Assembly: GCA_902538445.1 (NCBI GenBank)
Contig: CACBFE010000004.1
Coordinates: 1-64,000, forward strand
DNA length: 64,000 bases
Direction: 5' to 3'
Source: an uncultured Pelagibacteraceae bacterium
Lineage (GTDB): Bacteria > Pseudomonadota > Alphaproteobacteria > Pelagibacterales > Pelagibacteraceae
The notes under the pieces are model-generated. The model saw only the letters and a program-made list of their open reading frames with translations, was not told the DNA's origin and made no database searches. Positions 21,901-29,876 of the stretch are shown piece by piece (positions within the stretch are counted from its first letter, which is position 1; the number at the start of each line of letters is the position of its first letter). A program made the translations under genes and the position numbers.

Positions 21901-22324
21901 GGGAACCCCTTATGCAATTATAAAGTTTAGTGATAAAAAAACCGAATTTGAACTTTTTTTATTTGCTGAAATTCTTATAGCAAATAGAGAAAAATTAAAA
22001 GAGTCAGAGTCATTTATTTTAACTCTTCAAAAAGATAAAATTCCAGGAGAAACGGTGAAAAAAAGAATAAATTTGAAAAAAATCCTAAGTCTTGAAGAAG
22101 TAATAAATAAACCTTATTCAAAAGTCACAATAGAACTGAAGGACAATTTTAAATTGGATGAGATAACAAAATTGTTGTCAAAAAAAGGGGATACAGTTAT
22201 TAATTTAGTTATAAAAGACAAAAACAGGCAAGCTTATTTTTTACTTCAAGAAAATAGAAAATTTGACTTTAATAACCTTAAAACTCTAAAAGCCAAGGAA
22301 TATGTTGAAAAAATAACAGTTTAG
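18908..22324 (+). CDS. dnaE: DNA polymerase III alpha subunit
   Basis: This 1138-residue replicative polymerase has an N-terminal PHP domain (about 1-230), then the C-family polymerase core with GPGRGSGAGS (361-370) and the catalytic PDFDIDF (402-408, two acidic metal ligands), an HhH region, and an OB-fold near the C-terminus. The PHP metal site looks degenerate (IHSQYS in place of a HxHS motif), as in E. coli, so proofreading would come from a separate epsilon subunit. It ends the nuo-to-dnaE gene run. The stop codon lies in the loop of the terminator hairpin. Confidence 0.96.
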   Translation: MPNYENNFNNFKIHSQYSICEGAIKIDDLADYCKINKIKSIGLADSFNLCGALEFSEKISKVGTQPIIGTQINIIDQNVIGKISLYATSEIGYKNLTKLSSLSYLKNTENKEPSCNFDDLINNCDDLILLTGNYTNFFGKLFFKNKLKEMEKLLNSFKKIFKDRIYIEIQRHNEKQEKNFENYLLNISKKVQIPLIASQEVFYLREDMYEAHDALICIGQKNFIDDKNRLKYNNQHYLKSHNDLKKLYLDIPEALENNYNFHLRFNFKLKRSKPILPSIANKQNNSPEEQLSLLAKKGLENRIENFILKKNKKKSKDQVLKVYKERLNHEIDIINSMDYASYFLIVSDYIKWAKLNSIPVGPGRGSGAGSLVAYSLDITDLDPIEFDLIFERFLNPDRISMPDFDIDFCEDKRDKVFEYLKKKYSNGVAHIITFGKLKARMVLRDVGRVLGLSYGHVDRICKMVPFDPSRPLSLQESIDREPRFREEVKNNSKVKKLLELSLKLEGLNRNMATHAAGVVIAGEKLAEQFPLYIDHGSNLTLPSTQYDMYSSENAGLVKFDLLGLKTLTVIDNTIKRLKLKKINLDITKIDHNDEKVFSMLSTGETTGLFQLESAGMREAIRQMKPNKFDDIIALVALYRPGPMSNIPIYNDCKNGTREPDYIHPTLKKILTPTYGIIIYQEQVMQIAQTLAGFTAGEADILRRAMGKKKKAELDKQKERFISGALKNGITKDVANFVFTKIEPFAQYGFNKSHAAAYALIAYQTAYLKTYHKEDFIAATMSTELTNTSKLREFVEELKKLNIEIIKPSINECYSDFRAINNKLYYGLGAIKNVGFEAISNIVNEREKKGKFKSFFDFINRVNTRDVNKLQLEGLVKAGAFDEFVNDRSKILNSIPKIIQKIKNINDDKENHQSNLFDEQENEIKKFEFASSTPWSLKELLSEEFKSIGFYLSNHPLNEYQEVFDQLNISSYNKFYNEDAKEGLVAGTIMSIQEKKSSKGTPYAIIKFSDKKTEFELFLFAEILIANREKLKESESFILTLQKDKIPGETVKKRINLKKILSLEEVINKPYSKVTIELKDNFKLDEITKLLSKKGDTVINLVIKDKNRQAYFLLQENRKFDFNNLKTLKAKEYVEKITV

Positions 22325-22339
22325 ACTGTTGATTTTTTG
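22315..22339 (+). terminator. Intrinsic terminator overlapping the dnaE stop codon
   Basis: AACAGT (22315-22320) and ACTGTT (22325-22330) are perfect 6-bp complements around a TTAG loop and are followed by GATTTTTTG. The stem is short and weak, but it has a U-run directly after it. The dnaE TAG is in the loop. It would separate the dnaE transcript from the rpsB operon. Confidence 0.6.
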
Positions 22340-22340
22340 T

Positions 22341-22443
22341 ATTGATTGTATATATCTGTGGCTTATTTCGCACACAGTTTTAAGGGCATTGCCCTACCGG
22401 TCCATATAATTGGAAACACTGTGGTGGATTAACCGGAAAATAT
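22341..22443 (+). ncRNA. Structured 5' leader upstream of rpsB (candidate S2-binding autoregulatory RNA)
   Basis: This is the only GC-rich spacer in this part of the window. Visible pairings are CTGTG (22356-22360) with CACAG (22373-22377), GGGC (22384-22387) with GCCC (22391-22394) around a 3-nt loop, TCCA (22401-22404) with TGGA (22411-22414), and a longer-range CCGGT (22397-22401) with ACCGG (22432-22436) next to the start codon. A cis-regulatory RNA before the S2 gene was reported from Candidatus Pelagibacter ubique in a published search of its intergenic regions, so this is most likely that class. The pairing nearest the ATG could hide the ribosome-binding region GGAAAA. Autoregulation by S2 is inference. 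Confidence 0.75.
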
Positions 22444-23184
22444 ATGAACGTACCAAAAGTTGATATAAAACAATTGCTAGAAGCAGGAGTGCACCTGGGT
22501 CACAAAACACTTAGGTGGAATCCAAAAATGAAAAAATATATTTTTGGAGAAAAAAACTCAATTCACATAATAGATTTAACCCAAACTGTTGACTTTCTTA
22601 AAACTGCTTTAGTTCAGGTTCATAAAGTTATCGCGGGTGGTGGCAAATTGCTTGTCGTTTCAACAAAAAAACAAGCATCAGAACAAATTAGTGATTTAGC
22701 AAAAGAAACAGGCCAATATTTTGTTAATTATCGATGGCTAGGTGGTATGCTCACGAATTGGAACACTATACAAAATTCTATTAAACGATTAAAAAAATTA
22801 GACGATCAACTATCAAAAGAAAATTTAGGCTTCACTAAGAAAGAATTACTAAAGTTTGCAAAGGAAAAAGAAAAATTACAACGATCGTTAGGTGGAATTT
22901 CTGAAATGAAAAAAATTCCTGATTTAATATTTATTATAGATACAAATATAGAGTCGCTTGCTGTAGCAGAAGCAAAAAAATTAAATATACCCATAATAGC
23001 AGTTCTTGACACTAACTCCGATCCTACAGGAATTGATTTTCCAATACCTGGAAATGATGATGCTAGGAGGTCAATCAATTTATATTGCGATCTTTTAAAA
23101 AATACAATTAAAGATGCTGAAAAATTTATTAAAGGACCTGAAGAAAAAAAAGAAGAAAAATCTAATAAAACTAAAAAAAAATAA
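22444..23184 (+). CDS. rpsB: 30S ribosomal protein S2
   Basis: This 246-residue protein is a component of the small subunit needed for S1 binding. The N-terminal [19 protein letters not shown] and the following [14 protein letters not shown] are family signatures, as are [13 protein letters not shown] and [12 protein letters not shown]. The C-terminus ends in a lysine/glutamate-rich tail. It is the first gene after the structured leader and heads the rpsB-tsf-frr gene run. Confidence 0.98.
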   Translation: MNVPKVDIKQLLEAGVHLGHKTLRWNPKMKKYIFGEKNSIHIIDLTQTVDFLKTALVQVHKVIAGGGKLLVVSTKKQASEQISDLAKETGQYFVNYRWLGGMLTNWNTIQNSIKRLKKLDDQLSKENLGFTKKELLKFAKEKEKLQRSLGGISEMKKIPDLIFIIDTNIESLAVAEAKKLNIPIIAVLDTNSDPTGIDFPIPGNDDARRSINLYCDLLKNTIKDAEKFIKGPEEKKEEKSNKTKKK

Positions 23185-23201
23185 TCTTAAGTTATCATCT
23201 C

Positions 23202-24068
23202 ATGTCAAATAAAGATCTATTAGATAATATCAAAAAATTAAGAGAAATGACTGGAGTTGGATTTAAAGATTGTAAATTAGCACTTGATGAAACCAAAGGA
23301 AATATTGAAAAATCAATTGAATTTTTGAGAAAAAAAGGAATAGCTAAAGCCTCAAAAAAAATGAGCAGAACTGCATCTGAAGGTTTAGCTTTAGTAAATG
23401 AGAGCGAGGGTCAGATTTCATTGATCGAGATAAATAGTGAAACTGATTTTGTTGCTAAGAATCAAGATTTTATAAATTTCTGTAGAGAGTTATCAAAAAT
23501 AAATTTCAAAATAAAAGGTGATTTAGATAAACTTAATGTCACTAAAATGGATAATGGAGCAAATGTTAAAGATAATCTTGTAAATTTGATTGCAAAAATC
23601 GGTGAAAAAATATTTATTAGAAGAGCAAAATTTTTTGATAACTCAAAAGGAATGAATTTTTCATACGTTCATTCTGCGATTGAAAAAGGGATTGGGAAAA
23701 TAATCTCTGTGGTTAAAATAGAGGGACTTTCAAAAGGTAAAAATGACGATATCGGGACCAAAGTAGCAATGCATATTGCTGCCTCAAACCCTTTAGCAAT
23801 AAACGTAGATGGTATCGATAAAACTTTAGTTGATAAAGAACTTGAAATTATAAAAGCTGAAATTACAAATTCAGGAAAACCTTTAGAAATGGCAGAAAAA
23901 ATTTCAAAAGGGAAAATTTCAAAATTTTTAAATGATAACTCATTATTAAATCAGGTTTGGATAATGGATCCTAAAAAAAAAGTTTCAGATATACTCGAAG
24001 AAAATTCTTCTGATAACAAAATTAAAGTATTAGAATTTGTTAGATATAAAGTTGGAGAGGGAGTTTAA
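23202..24068 (+). CDS. tsf: Elongation factor Ts
   Basis: This 288-residue factor is the guanine-nucleotide exchange factor for EF-Tu. The N-terminal UBA-like domain with LREMTGVGFKDCKLAL (about residues 13-28) and the dimerisation/core region with NSETDFVAKN (about residues 78-87) are intact. It follows rpsB after 17 bp. The next gene, 2 bp downstream, is frr and not pyrH. Confidence 0.97.
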   Translation: MSNKDLLDNIKKLREMTGVGFKDCKLALDETKGNIEKSIEFLRKKGIAKASKKMSRTASEGLALVNESEGQISLIEINSETDFVAKNQDFINFCRELSKINFKIKGDLDKLNVTKMDNGANVKDNLVNLIAKIGEKIFIRRAKFFDNSKGMNFSYVHSAIEKGIGKIISVVKIEGLSKGKNDDIGTKVAMHIAASNPLAINVDGIDKTLVDKELEIIKAEITNSGKPLEMAEKISKGKISKFLNDNSLLNQVWIMDPKKKVSDILEENSSDNKIKVLEFVRYKVGEGV

Positions 24069-24070
24069 TA

Positions 24071-24631
24071 GTGAGTAGTGAATTTAATGAAAAAGGGTTC
24101 TCCCATAAGATGGAAAAAAGTATTCAATCTTTTAAAAAAGATATTTCAACACTTAGAACTGGTCGCGCTAATACAAATATGCTTGATACAATAAAAGTAG
24201 ATGTTTATGGTCAACTTATGCCAATTGATCAAGTAGGAACAATTAGTGTTCCTGAGGCAAGACTAATATCTATACAAGTATGGGATAAAGCTAACACAAC
24301 TTTAATAGAAAGCGCTATTCAAAAATCCGAGTTAGGAATTAATCCTCAAATAGACGGTCAAATAATAAGATTAAGAATTCCAGATTTGACTGAAGAAAGA
24401 AGAAAAGATCTTATTAAAATTTTAAAAAATATGGGTGAAAAAAGTAAAGTAGCAATTAGAAATATAAGAAGAGAAGCAAATGAAGATTTAAAGAAAAAAC
24501 TAAAGGATAAAAATATATCTGAAGATGAAAGCAAAAACTTTGAAAAAAATATACAAAAACTCACTGATCAAAATATAGAAAACATTGAAAAAATTTTAAT
24601 TGAAAAAGAAAAAGAGATTATACAGATATGA
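24071..24631 (+). CDS. frr: Ribosome recycling factor
   Basis: This 186-residue protein, with EF-G, splits ribosomes after termination. The family motifs LRTGRANTNMLD (about 28-39), DVYGQLMPIDQVGTISVPEAR (about 45-65, quoted in part), and the RNIRREANEDLKK stretch are present, and length equals the usual 185. The start is GTG at 24071. It lies directly after tsf and overlaps uppS by 4 bp. Confidence 0.96.
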   Translation: MSSEFNEKGFSHKMEKSIQSFKKDISTLRTGRANTNMLDTIKVDVYGQLMPIDQVGTISVPEARLISIQVWDKANTTLIESAIQKSELGINPQIDGQIIRLRIPDLTEERRKDLIKILKNMGEKSKVAIRNIRREANEDLKKKLKDKNISEDESKNFEKNIQKLTDQNIENIEKILIEKEKEIIQI

Positions 24632-25296
24632 ATAAACTCAACCATATTGCCTTTATTATGGATGGCAATGGTCGTTGGGGTGAAAAAAAAAATAAGGGTA
24701 GAAATTATGGTCACCTTAAAGGTCTTGAGACAGTAAAAAAAGTAGTAAAAAACTCAATAAAACTTAAAATCCCAATAATAACTTTTTTTGTTTTTTCATC
24801 CGAAAATTGGAAAAGACCAAAAAAAGAAATCAACTTTTTATTTAAATTGATTAATAAATATTTTTTACAAGAGATAAACAACGTTATGAAGGAAGGTATA
24901 AAGATTAATATACTAGGAGAAATTAATAAACTTCCTAAGGGTGTGAGGAATACGTTAAAAAGATCTATAAAACTAACAAAAAAAAACAAAGGAATAACAG
25001 TTAATCTGGCTATAAATTATGGATCAAAAAATGAAATAATTAGTACTCTCAAAAAAATTAAAAAAAAAATAACTTTGAAAAATTTTGAGAAAAATCTTTA
25101 TTTAAAAAATCTTCCCAACCCAGATATTCTTATAAGAACCGGAGGTCATTATAGATTGAGTAACTTTATGTTATGGCAGCTAGCTTACGCTGAGCTTTTT
25201 TTTATAAATAAATTATGGCCTGATTTTAATCTTAACGATTTAGAAAAAATAATCAAAAAATTTAAAAAAACAAAAAGAAATTTTGGAGCAATATGA
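24628..25296 (+). CDS. uppS: Undecaprenyl diphosphate synthase
   Basis: This 222-residue cis-prenyltransferase makes the C55 lipid carrier for peptidoglycan and polysaccharide synthesis. The catalytic region MDGNGRWGEKK (residues 11-21; Asp12) is intact, FFVFSSENWKRP follows, and the C-terminal DILIRTGGHYRLSNFMLWQ is the second substrate motif, where most homologues have RTGGExRxSNF; here His replaces Glu. It overlaps frr and cdsA by 4 bp. Confidence 0.95.
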   Translation: MNKLNHIAFIMDGNGRWGEKKNKGRNYGHLKGLETVKKVVKNSIKLKIPIITFFVFSSENWKRPKKEINFLFKLINKYFLQEINNVMKEGIKINILGEINKLPKGVRNTLKRSIKLTKKNKGITVNLAINYGSKNEIISTLKKIKKKITLKNFEKNLYLKNLPNPDILIRTGGHYRLSNFMLWQLAYAELFFINKLWPDFNLNDLEKIIKKFKKTKRNFGAI

Positions 25297-25943
25297 TCTT
25301 TAAAAATTTAAAAAATAGAATATACACAACTTTTGCTTTATTATTAATAGTAATCTTAATTTTTAAATTTAATTTTTTATTGTTATTTTTTTTAATTACA
25401 TTCGGAGTTTTATCTATAGTTGAATTTTTCAATATTATTAAAAAAATAACTAGAAATAAACAAATTCAATTAATCCAGAATATAGCCTTTATTATATTCA
25501 TATTTATTTTTTGTTCTTTATTTTTCTCTTTTACAAGTATACTTTCCCTCAAAATAATTTTATTTATTTTACTTTTTGGTTGTATTGCCTCAGACATTGG
25601 AGGACTAATTTTTGGTAAAATTTTTAAAGGACCTAAATTAACAAGCATCAGTCCAAATAAAACTGTATCAGGATCCTTTGGTTCATTTTTATTTTCAGCT
25701 ATAATTATGAGTGTGTTATTTTTTTATTTTTATCGGATGTTTAATTTGAATATTTTAGGCCTTTCTTTATTTACTTCCCTTGGGTGCCAAATAGGTGACC
25801 TTTTCTTTTCTTTTCTGAAAAGAAAAGCAAAAATAAAAGATACAGGAAATATTTTGCCAGGGCATGGAGGAATTTTAGATAGAGTAGATGGGATTCTTTT
25901 AGGTATACCAACTGGGTTTATCTCAATTAATTTTTTTTTCTAA
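25293..25943 (+). CDS. cdsA: Phosphatidate cytidylyltransferase
   Basis: This 216-residue integral membrane enzyme makes CDP-diacylglycerol, the precursor of all phospholipids. The family signature (S173 x2 KR, KD at 182-183, PGHGG, DRxD at 196-199) is complete: FSFLKRKAKIKDTG then NILPGHGGILDRVDG. It is shorter than the 270-285 residues of many homologues, having lost N-terminal helices. It overlaps uppS by 4 bp and directly abuts dxr. Confidence 0.93.
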   Translation: MIFKNLKNRIYTTFALLLIVILIFKFNFLLLFFLITFGVLSIVEFFNIIKKITRNKQIQLIQNIAFIIFIFIFCSLFFSFTSILSLKIILFILLFGCIASDIGGLIFGKIFKGPKLTSISPNKTVSGSFGSFLFSAIIMSVLFFYFYRMFNLNILGLSLFTSLGCQIGDLFFSFLKRKAKIKDTGNILPGHGGILDRVDGILLGIPTGFISINFFF

Positions 25944-27107
25944 ATGCAAAAGCTTATTTCTATATTAGGTTCTACAGGCTCGGTAGGAATTTCAACAATT
26001 AAGATAATTGAAAAAAAAAAAAATATTTTTAAGATAAATTTACTTAGCTCAAATAGAAATTACCATAAAATTTGTTATCAAATAAAGAAATACAAACCAA
26101 AAATTTTTTTAGTTTTCGACTATAAAGTTTTCAAAAAAATTAAAAAAAAATTTAAAAATAATAAAGTTAAAATTATTAATAAATTGGGTGAAAACAAATT
26201 AATAAAAAAAAATGATATTACAATTTCTGCAATTCCTGGCATTGCTGGGCTTGAACCTACAATTAATTTAATTAAAAAAAGTAAAAAAATCTTAATAGCT
26301 AATAAAGAGTCTATTATTTGTGGTTGGGAGTTAATTAAAAGAAATGCAAAAAAAAATTCTACAAAAATAATTCCGATAGACTCCGAGCATTATTCAATAA
26401 TGAAATTATTAGAAAATCACAAAATAAATGATATCGAAAAGATCTTTTTAACAGCTTCAGGTGGCCCATTCTTAAATTATAAGTTAAGTGAGTTAAAAAA
26501 TATTACACCTTCAGCTGCTCTTAAACACCCAAAATGGAAAATGGGAAAAAAAATATCTATAGACTCTGCAACTTTAATGAATAAGATTTTGGAATTAATT
26601 GAAGCTCAAAAATTATTTTCAATTCCAAATTCAAAAATAGATATATTAATACATCCAAATTCTCTTGTTCACGCGATTATTAATTTTAAAAATGGCCTTA
26701 CTAAATTACTTTATCATGAGACCTCAATGATTATACCATTAGCTAATGCTATTTTTGATGGAAAAATAAATATCAAAGATTTTTACAAAAAAACAAAACA
26801 AAAAAATAACAAAATTTTAGATAATCTTTACTTTGAAAAGGTAAATAAAAAAACTTTTCCTATAATTAAAATAAAAGATGAAATAAACAAATTTCCATCT
26901 ACCCCAATAATTGTTAATGCTGTTAATGAGGTGCTAGTTGGTGAGTTTTTAAAAAAAAAACTGCCCTATTTGAGCATATACAAACATATCTTAGGCATAA
27001 TGAAGGATAGAAATTTTAAAAAATATGCTATAAAAAATCCAAAAAGTATAAAACAAATCTTGGAAATTGATAATTGGGCTAAATCAACAATAAAAAAGAA
27101 ATTATGA
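25944..27107 (+). CDS. dxr: 1-deoxy-D-xylulose 5-phosphate reductoisomerase
   Basis: This 387-residue NADPH enzyme of the non-mevalonate isoprenoid pathway converts DXP to MEP. The N-terminal ILGSTGSVGISTI (about 7-19) binds NADPH. NKESIICGWEL, the metal-binding DSEHYSIM and the substrate loop with SASGGPF-like TASGGPF are visible, as is HPKWKMGKKISIDSATLMNK (about 192-211). It also matches ispDF at 55580 as part of the same pathway. It overlaps bamA by 4 bp; rseP, which often sits between them, is absent. Confidence 0.96.
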   Translation: MQKLISILGSTGSVGISTIKIIEKKKNIFKINLLSSNRNYHKICYQIKKYKPKIFLVFDYKVFKKIKKKFKNNKVKIINKLGENKLIKKNDITISAIPGIAGLEPTINLIKKSKKILIANKESIICGWELIKRNAKKNSTKIIPIDSEHYSIMKLLENHKINDIEKIFLTASGGPFLNYKLSELKNITPSAALKHPKWKMGKKISIDSATLMNKILELIEAQKLFSIPNSKIDILIHPNSLVHAIINFKNGLTKLLYHETSMIIPLANAIFDGKINIKDFYKKTKQKNNKILDNLYFEKVNKKTFPIIKIKDEINKFPSTPIIVNAVNEVLVGEFLKKKLPYLSIYKHILGIMKDRNFKKYAIKNPKSIKQILEIDNWAKSTIKKKL

Positions 27108-29344
27108 AAAGTTTATTTAAATTTATTACTAAGTCAGGATTGATTTTCTTAATCTTTTCACATTTAAACGCCGCTATAATTAATGAAATTAAAATTGAAG
27201 GAAATGAGAGAGTAAGCGATGAGACCATTAGAGTTTATGGCGAGATTAAACTTAATGAGAATGTAGATGAAAATAAAATAAACGAGATATTAAAAAATTT
27301 ATACTCAACTGGTTTTTTTGAAGATATTAAGGTTAATGAAGCAAATGGTATTTTAAATATTTTTGTTAAAGAGTATCCATTAGTAAACCAATTAATTATT
27401 CAAGGAGAACCTAGTAATCGAATAAAAGAACAAATAAAAAAACAAATTTCTACAAAAGCAAAAAGATCTTTTAATAAATCTTCTCTTTCTAATGACGTTA
27501 ACTTAATTAAGAAACTTTACTCATCTATTGGATACAACTTCGCTAATATCGATATTAAGACAAAAGAATTAGACACATCCAATGTTGATATTTTAATTGA
27601 TATTGATCGAGGTCAAATTACAAAAATTGCATCAATTAGTTTTATTGGAGATAAAAAAGTAAGAGATAACCGTTTAAGAAATGTAATAGCAAGCGAAAGA
27701 GATCGTTTCTACAAAATTATTTCTAGAAATACCAAGTTTAGCGAAAACTTAATTAATTTAGATATAAGATTACTCAAAAATTATTACAAATCTTTAGGAT
27801 ATTACGACGTAGAGATAAGCTCTAATTCAGCTGAGCTGAATGAAGATAAAAATATAGATTTAATATATTCTATAGATGCTGGGAAAAGATATAGAATAAA
27901 TAAAATATCTACAAATGTAGATAAAACTTTTGATAAAGAACTATTTTTGTCTTTAAATCAAAAATATAAAGAATTTATAGGAGAATATTACTCACCATTT
28001 AAGGTGAAAGAACTTCTAGATGAAATTGATATTTTAATTGAAAAAAACAATTTACAGTTTGTAGAACATAACGTTGAGGAAATTATCGATGATGAATCTA
28101 TTTCTATTAAATTTAACATTTTTGAGGGAGATAAAATTCTTGTGGAAAGAATTAATATAACTGGAAACAACGTTACTAGTGAGTCAGTTATAAGAGGTGA
28201 ACTTATTTTAGACGAAGGCGATCCATTTACTAAATTAAATCTTGAGAAATCAATTTCTGAGATTAAATCTAGAAATTTATTCAACGAAGTAAATTATAAA
28301 ATTGTGGATGGTTCCGCCAATAATCTTAAAATTATAAATATTGAAGTTGTGGAAAAGCCAACTGGAGAAATCAGTGCTGGAGCAGGTATAGGAACAGATG
28401 GAGGAAGTTTTGCAATAGGTATAAGTGAAAATAACTGGTTGGGTGAAGGAAAAAAAGTTGATTTTTCTTTAGAGGTTGATGCAGAGTCTTTAGGTGGAAT
28501 TCTTAGATATAGTGATCCAAATTATAATTTTCTAGGAAACTCAATTAGCTATTATATATCAAGTGAGGATAACGATAAACCAGACCAAGGTTATGAGAAT
28601 ACAATCATATCAACCGGTGTAAGCACCACATTTGAGCAATATAAAAAAATTTTCACTACACTAGGCCTAAACGCAAGTTACGATGATTTAAGAACTGACG
28701 GTACAGCAAGCAGCAGTCTTAGTAAACAAAGTGGAGAGTTTTCAGAGTTAGCTGGTACTTATGGATTTAGATATGATGGAAGAGATAGATCTTTTATGCC
28801 AACAAAAGGATCAGTCTTTGGATTTGAACAAACACTACCATTTTATGCAGATAAAAGTTATTTATCTAACACTTTAACATTTAGTAAATATGCTACAATT
28901 TCTGAAAATATAATTAGTGCGAGTAAACTATATCTCTCATCTATAAATGGACTTAATGAAGATGACGTAAGATTGAGTAAAAGAAAGTCCTTGAGTTCTA
29001 GACGTTTAAGAGGTTTTGAAAAAAATAAAGTTGGCCCGGTAGATGGAGGAGATCATGTAGGTGGTAATTACACTGCTGCATTGAACCTTGAAGCAAATTT
29101 ACCAAATTTATTACCAGAAAATTCAAAAACCGATGTTACAGCATTTATTGATTTTGGAAATGTCTGGGGCGTGGATTATGATAGCACATTAGACGAGAGT
29201 AACAAAATTAGGTCTTCTACCGGTTTGGCTGCAAGTTGGCTATCTCCACTTGGCCCAATGACATTTATTTTGTCTACAAATTTGTCTAAGGCAGATACCG
29301 ATAAGACAGAAAGTTTTAATTTTAATTTAGGAACTACTTTTTAA
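27104..29344 (+). CDS. bamA: Outer membrane protein assembly factor BamA
   Basis: This 746-residue outer-membrane protein is the central insertase of the BAM complex. A signal peptide (about residues 1-24, ending near LNAA) precedes five POTRA repeats (about 25-405) and a 16-strand barrel. The L6 loop motif is LRGF in the SSRRLRGFEKN stretch, corresponding to the conserved VRGF. The C-terminus ends in aromatic TF, a normal beta-signal. It is followed after 1 bp by the periplasmic chaperone gene, as in most Proteobacteria. Confidence 0.96.
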   Translation: MKSLFKFITKSGLIFLIFSHLNAAIINEIKIEGNERVSDETIRVYGEIKLNENVDENKINEILKNLYSTGFFEDIKVNEANGILNIFVKEYPLVNQLIIQGEPSNRIKEQIKKQISTKAKRSFNKSSLSNDVNLIKKLYSSIGYNFANIDIKTKELDTSNVDILIDIDRGQITKIASISFIGDKKVRDNRLRNVIASERDRFYKIISRNTKFSENLINLDIRLLKNYYKSLGYYDVEISSNSAELNEDKNIDLIYSIDAGKRYRINKISTNVDKTFDKELFLSLNQKYKEFIGEYYSPFKVKELLDEIDILIEKNNLQFVEHNVEEIIDDESISIKFNIFEGDKILVERINITGNNVTSESVIRGELILDEGDPFTKLNLEKSISEIKSRNLFNEVNYKIVDGSANNLKIINIEVVEKPTGEISAGAGIGTDGGSFAIGISENNWLGEGKKVDFSLEVDAESLGGILRYSDPNYNFLGNSISYYISSEDNDKPDQGYENTIISTGVSTTFEQYKKIFTTLGLNASYDDLRTDGTASSSLSKQSGEFSELAGTYGFRYDGRDRSFMPTKGSVFGFEQTLPFYADKSYLSNTLTFSKYATISENIISASKLYLSSINGLNEDDVRLSKRKSLSSRRLRGFEKNKVGPVDGGDHVGGNYTAALNLEANLPNLLPENSKTDVTAFIDFGNVWGVDYDSTLDESNKIRSSTGLAASWLSPLGPMTFILSTNLSKADTDKTESFNFNLGTTF

Positions 29345-29345
29345 A

Positions 29346-29870
29346 ATGATCAACTTATCAAAAATAATATTTATGATTGCAACAATCTTTTTTATTGCAA
29401 CAAATCTAAGCGCTCAGACACCACATTATATAGATTTCCAGAAAATTTTAAATGAAAGTACAGCAGGAAAAAAAGCGCAAAATGAATTAAAAAACAGATT
29501 AAGTCAAACTATAAAGAAATTAGATAAAACTCAAAAAGATTTACAGAATCAAGAAAAACAAATTATTCAACAAAAAAAACTTATTTCGGCTGAGGAATAT
29601 AAAAAAAAAGTTGATGAGTTAAGAAAAAAAGTTACAGAACTTCAAAAAAATAGAAGTAATGCTTTAGGAAAAATTAGCAAACAAAGAGCTAAAGCTAAAA
29701 ATGAGCTTTTAAAAAATTTAGAACCTATAATCCAAGAATATATGCAAGAAAAACAAATTAGAATGGTTTTGAATAAAAAGGATTTAATTCAAGCAGACAA
29801 TAAGTTAGATATTACTAAAGATATAATGGTTTTACTAAATGAAAAAATTAAATCCGTAAAACTAGATTAA
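29346..29870 (+). CDS. skp: OmpH/Skp-family periplasmic chaperone
   Basis: The protein has 174 residues with a signal peptide (about 1-23, ending near LSAQ) and a long central coiled coil rich in Lys, Gln and Glu (about 45-125). Skp/OmpH trimers hold unfolded outer-membrane proteins in the periplasm before BamA inserts them. The opening YIDFQKILNES is the family start. Position between bamA and lpxD is the conserved one. Sequence identity in this family is low, so the assignment rests on domain layout and context. Confidence 0.9.
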   Translation: MINLSKIIFMIATIFFIATNLSAQTPHYIDFQKILNESTAGKKAQNELKNRLSQTIKKLDKTQKDLQNQEKQIIQQKKLISAEEYKKKVDELRKKVTELQKNRSNALGKISKQRAKAKNELLKNLEPIIQEYMQEKQIRMVLNKKDLIQADNKLDITKDIMVLLNEKIKSVKLD

Positions 29871-29876
29871 TACTAG

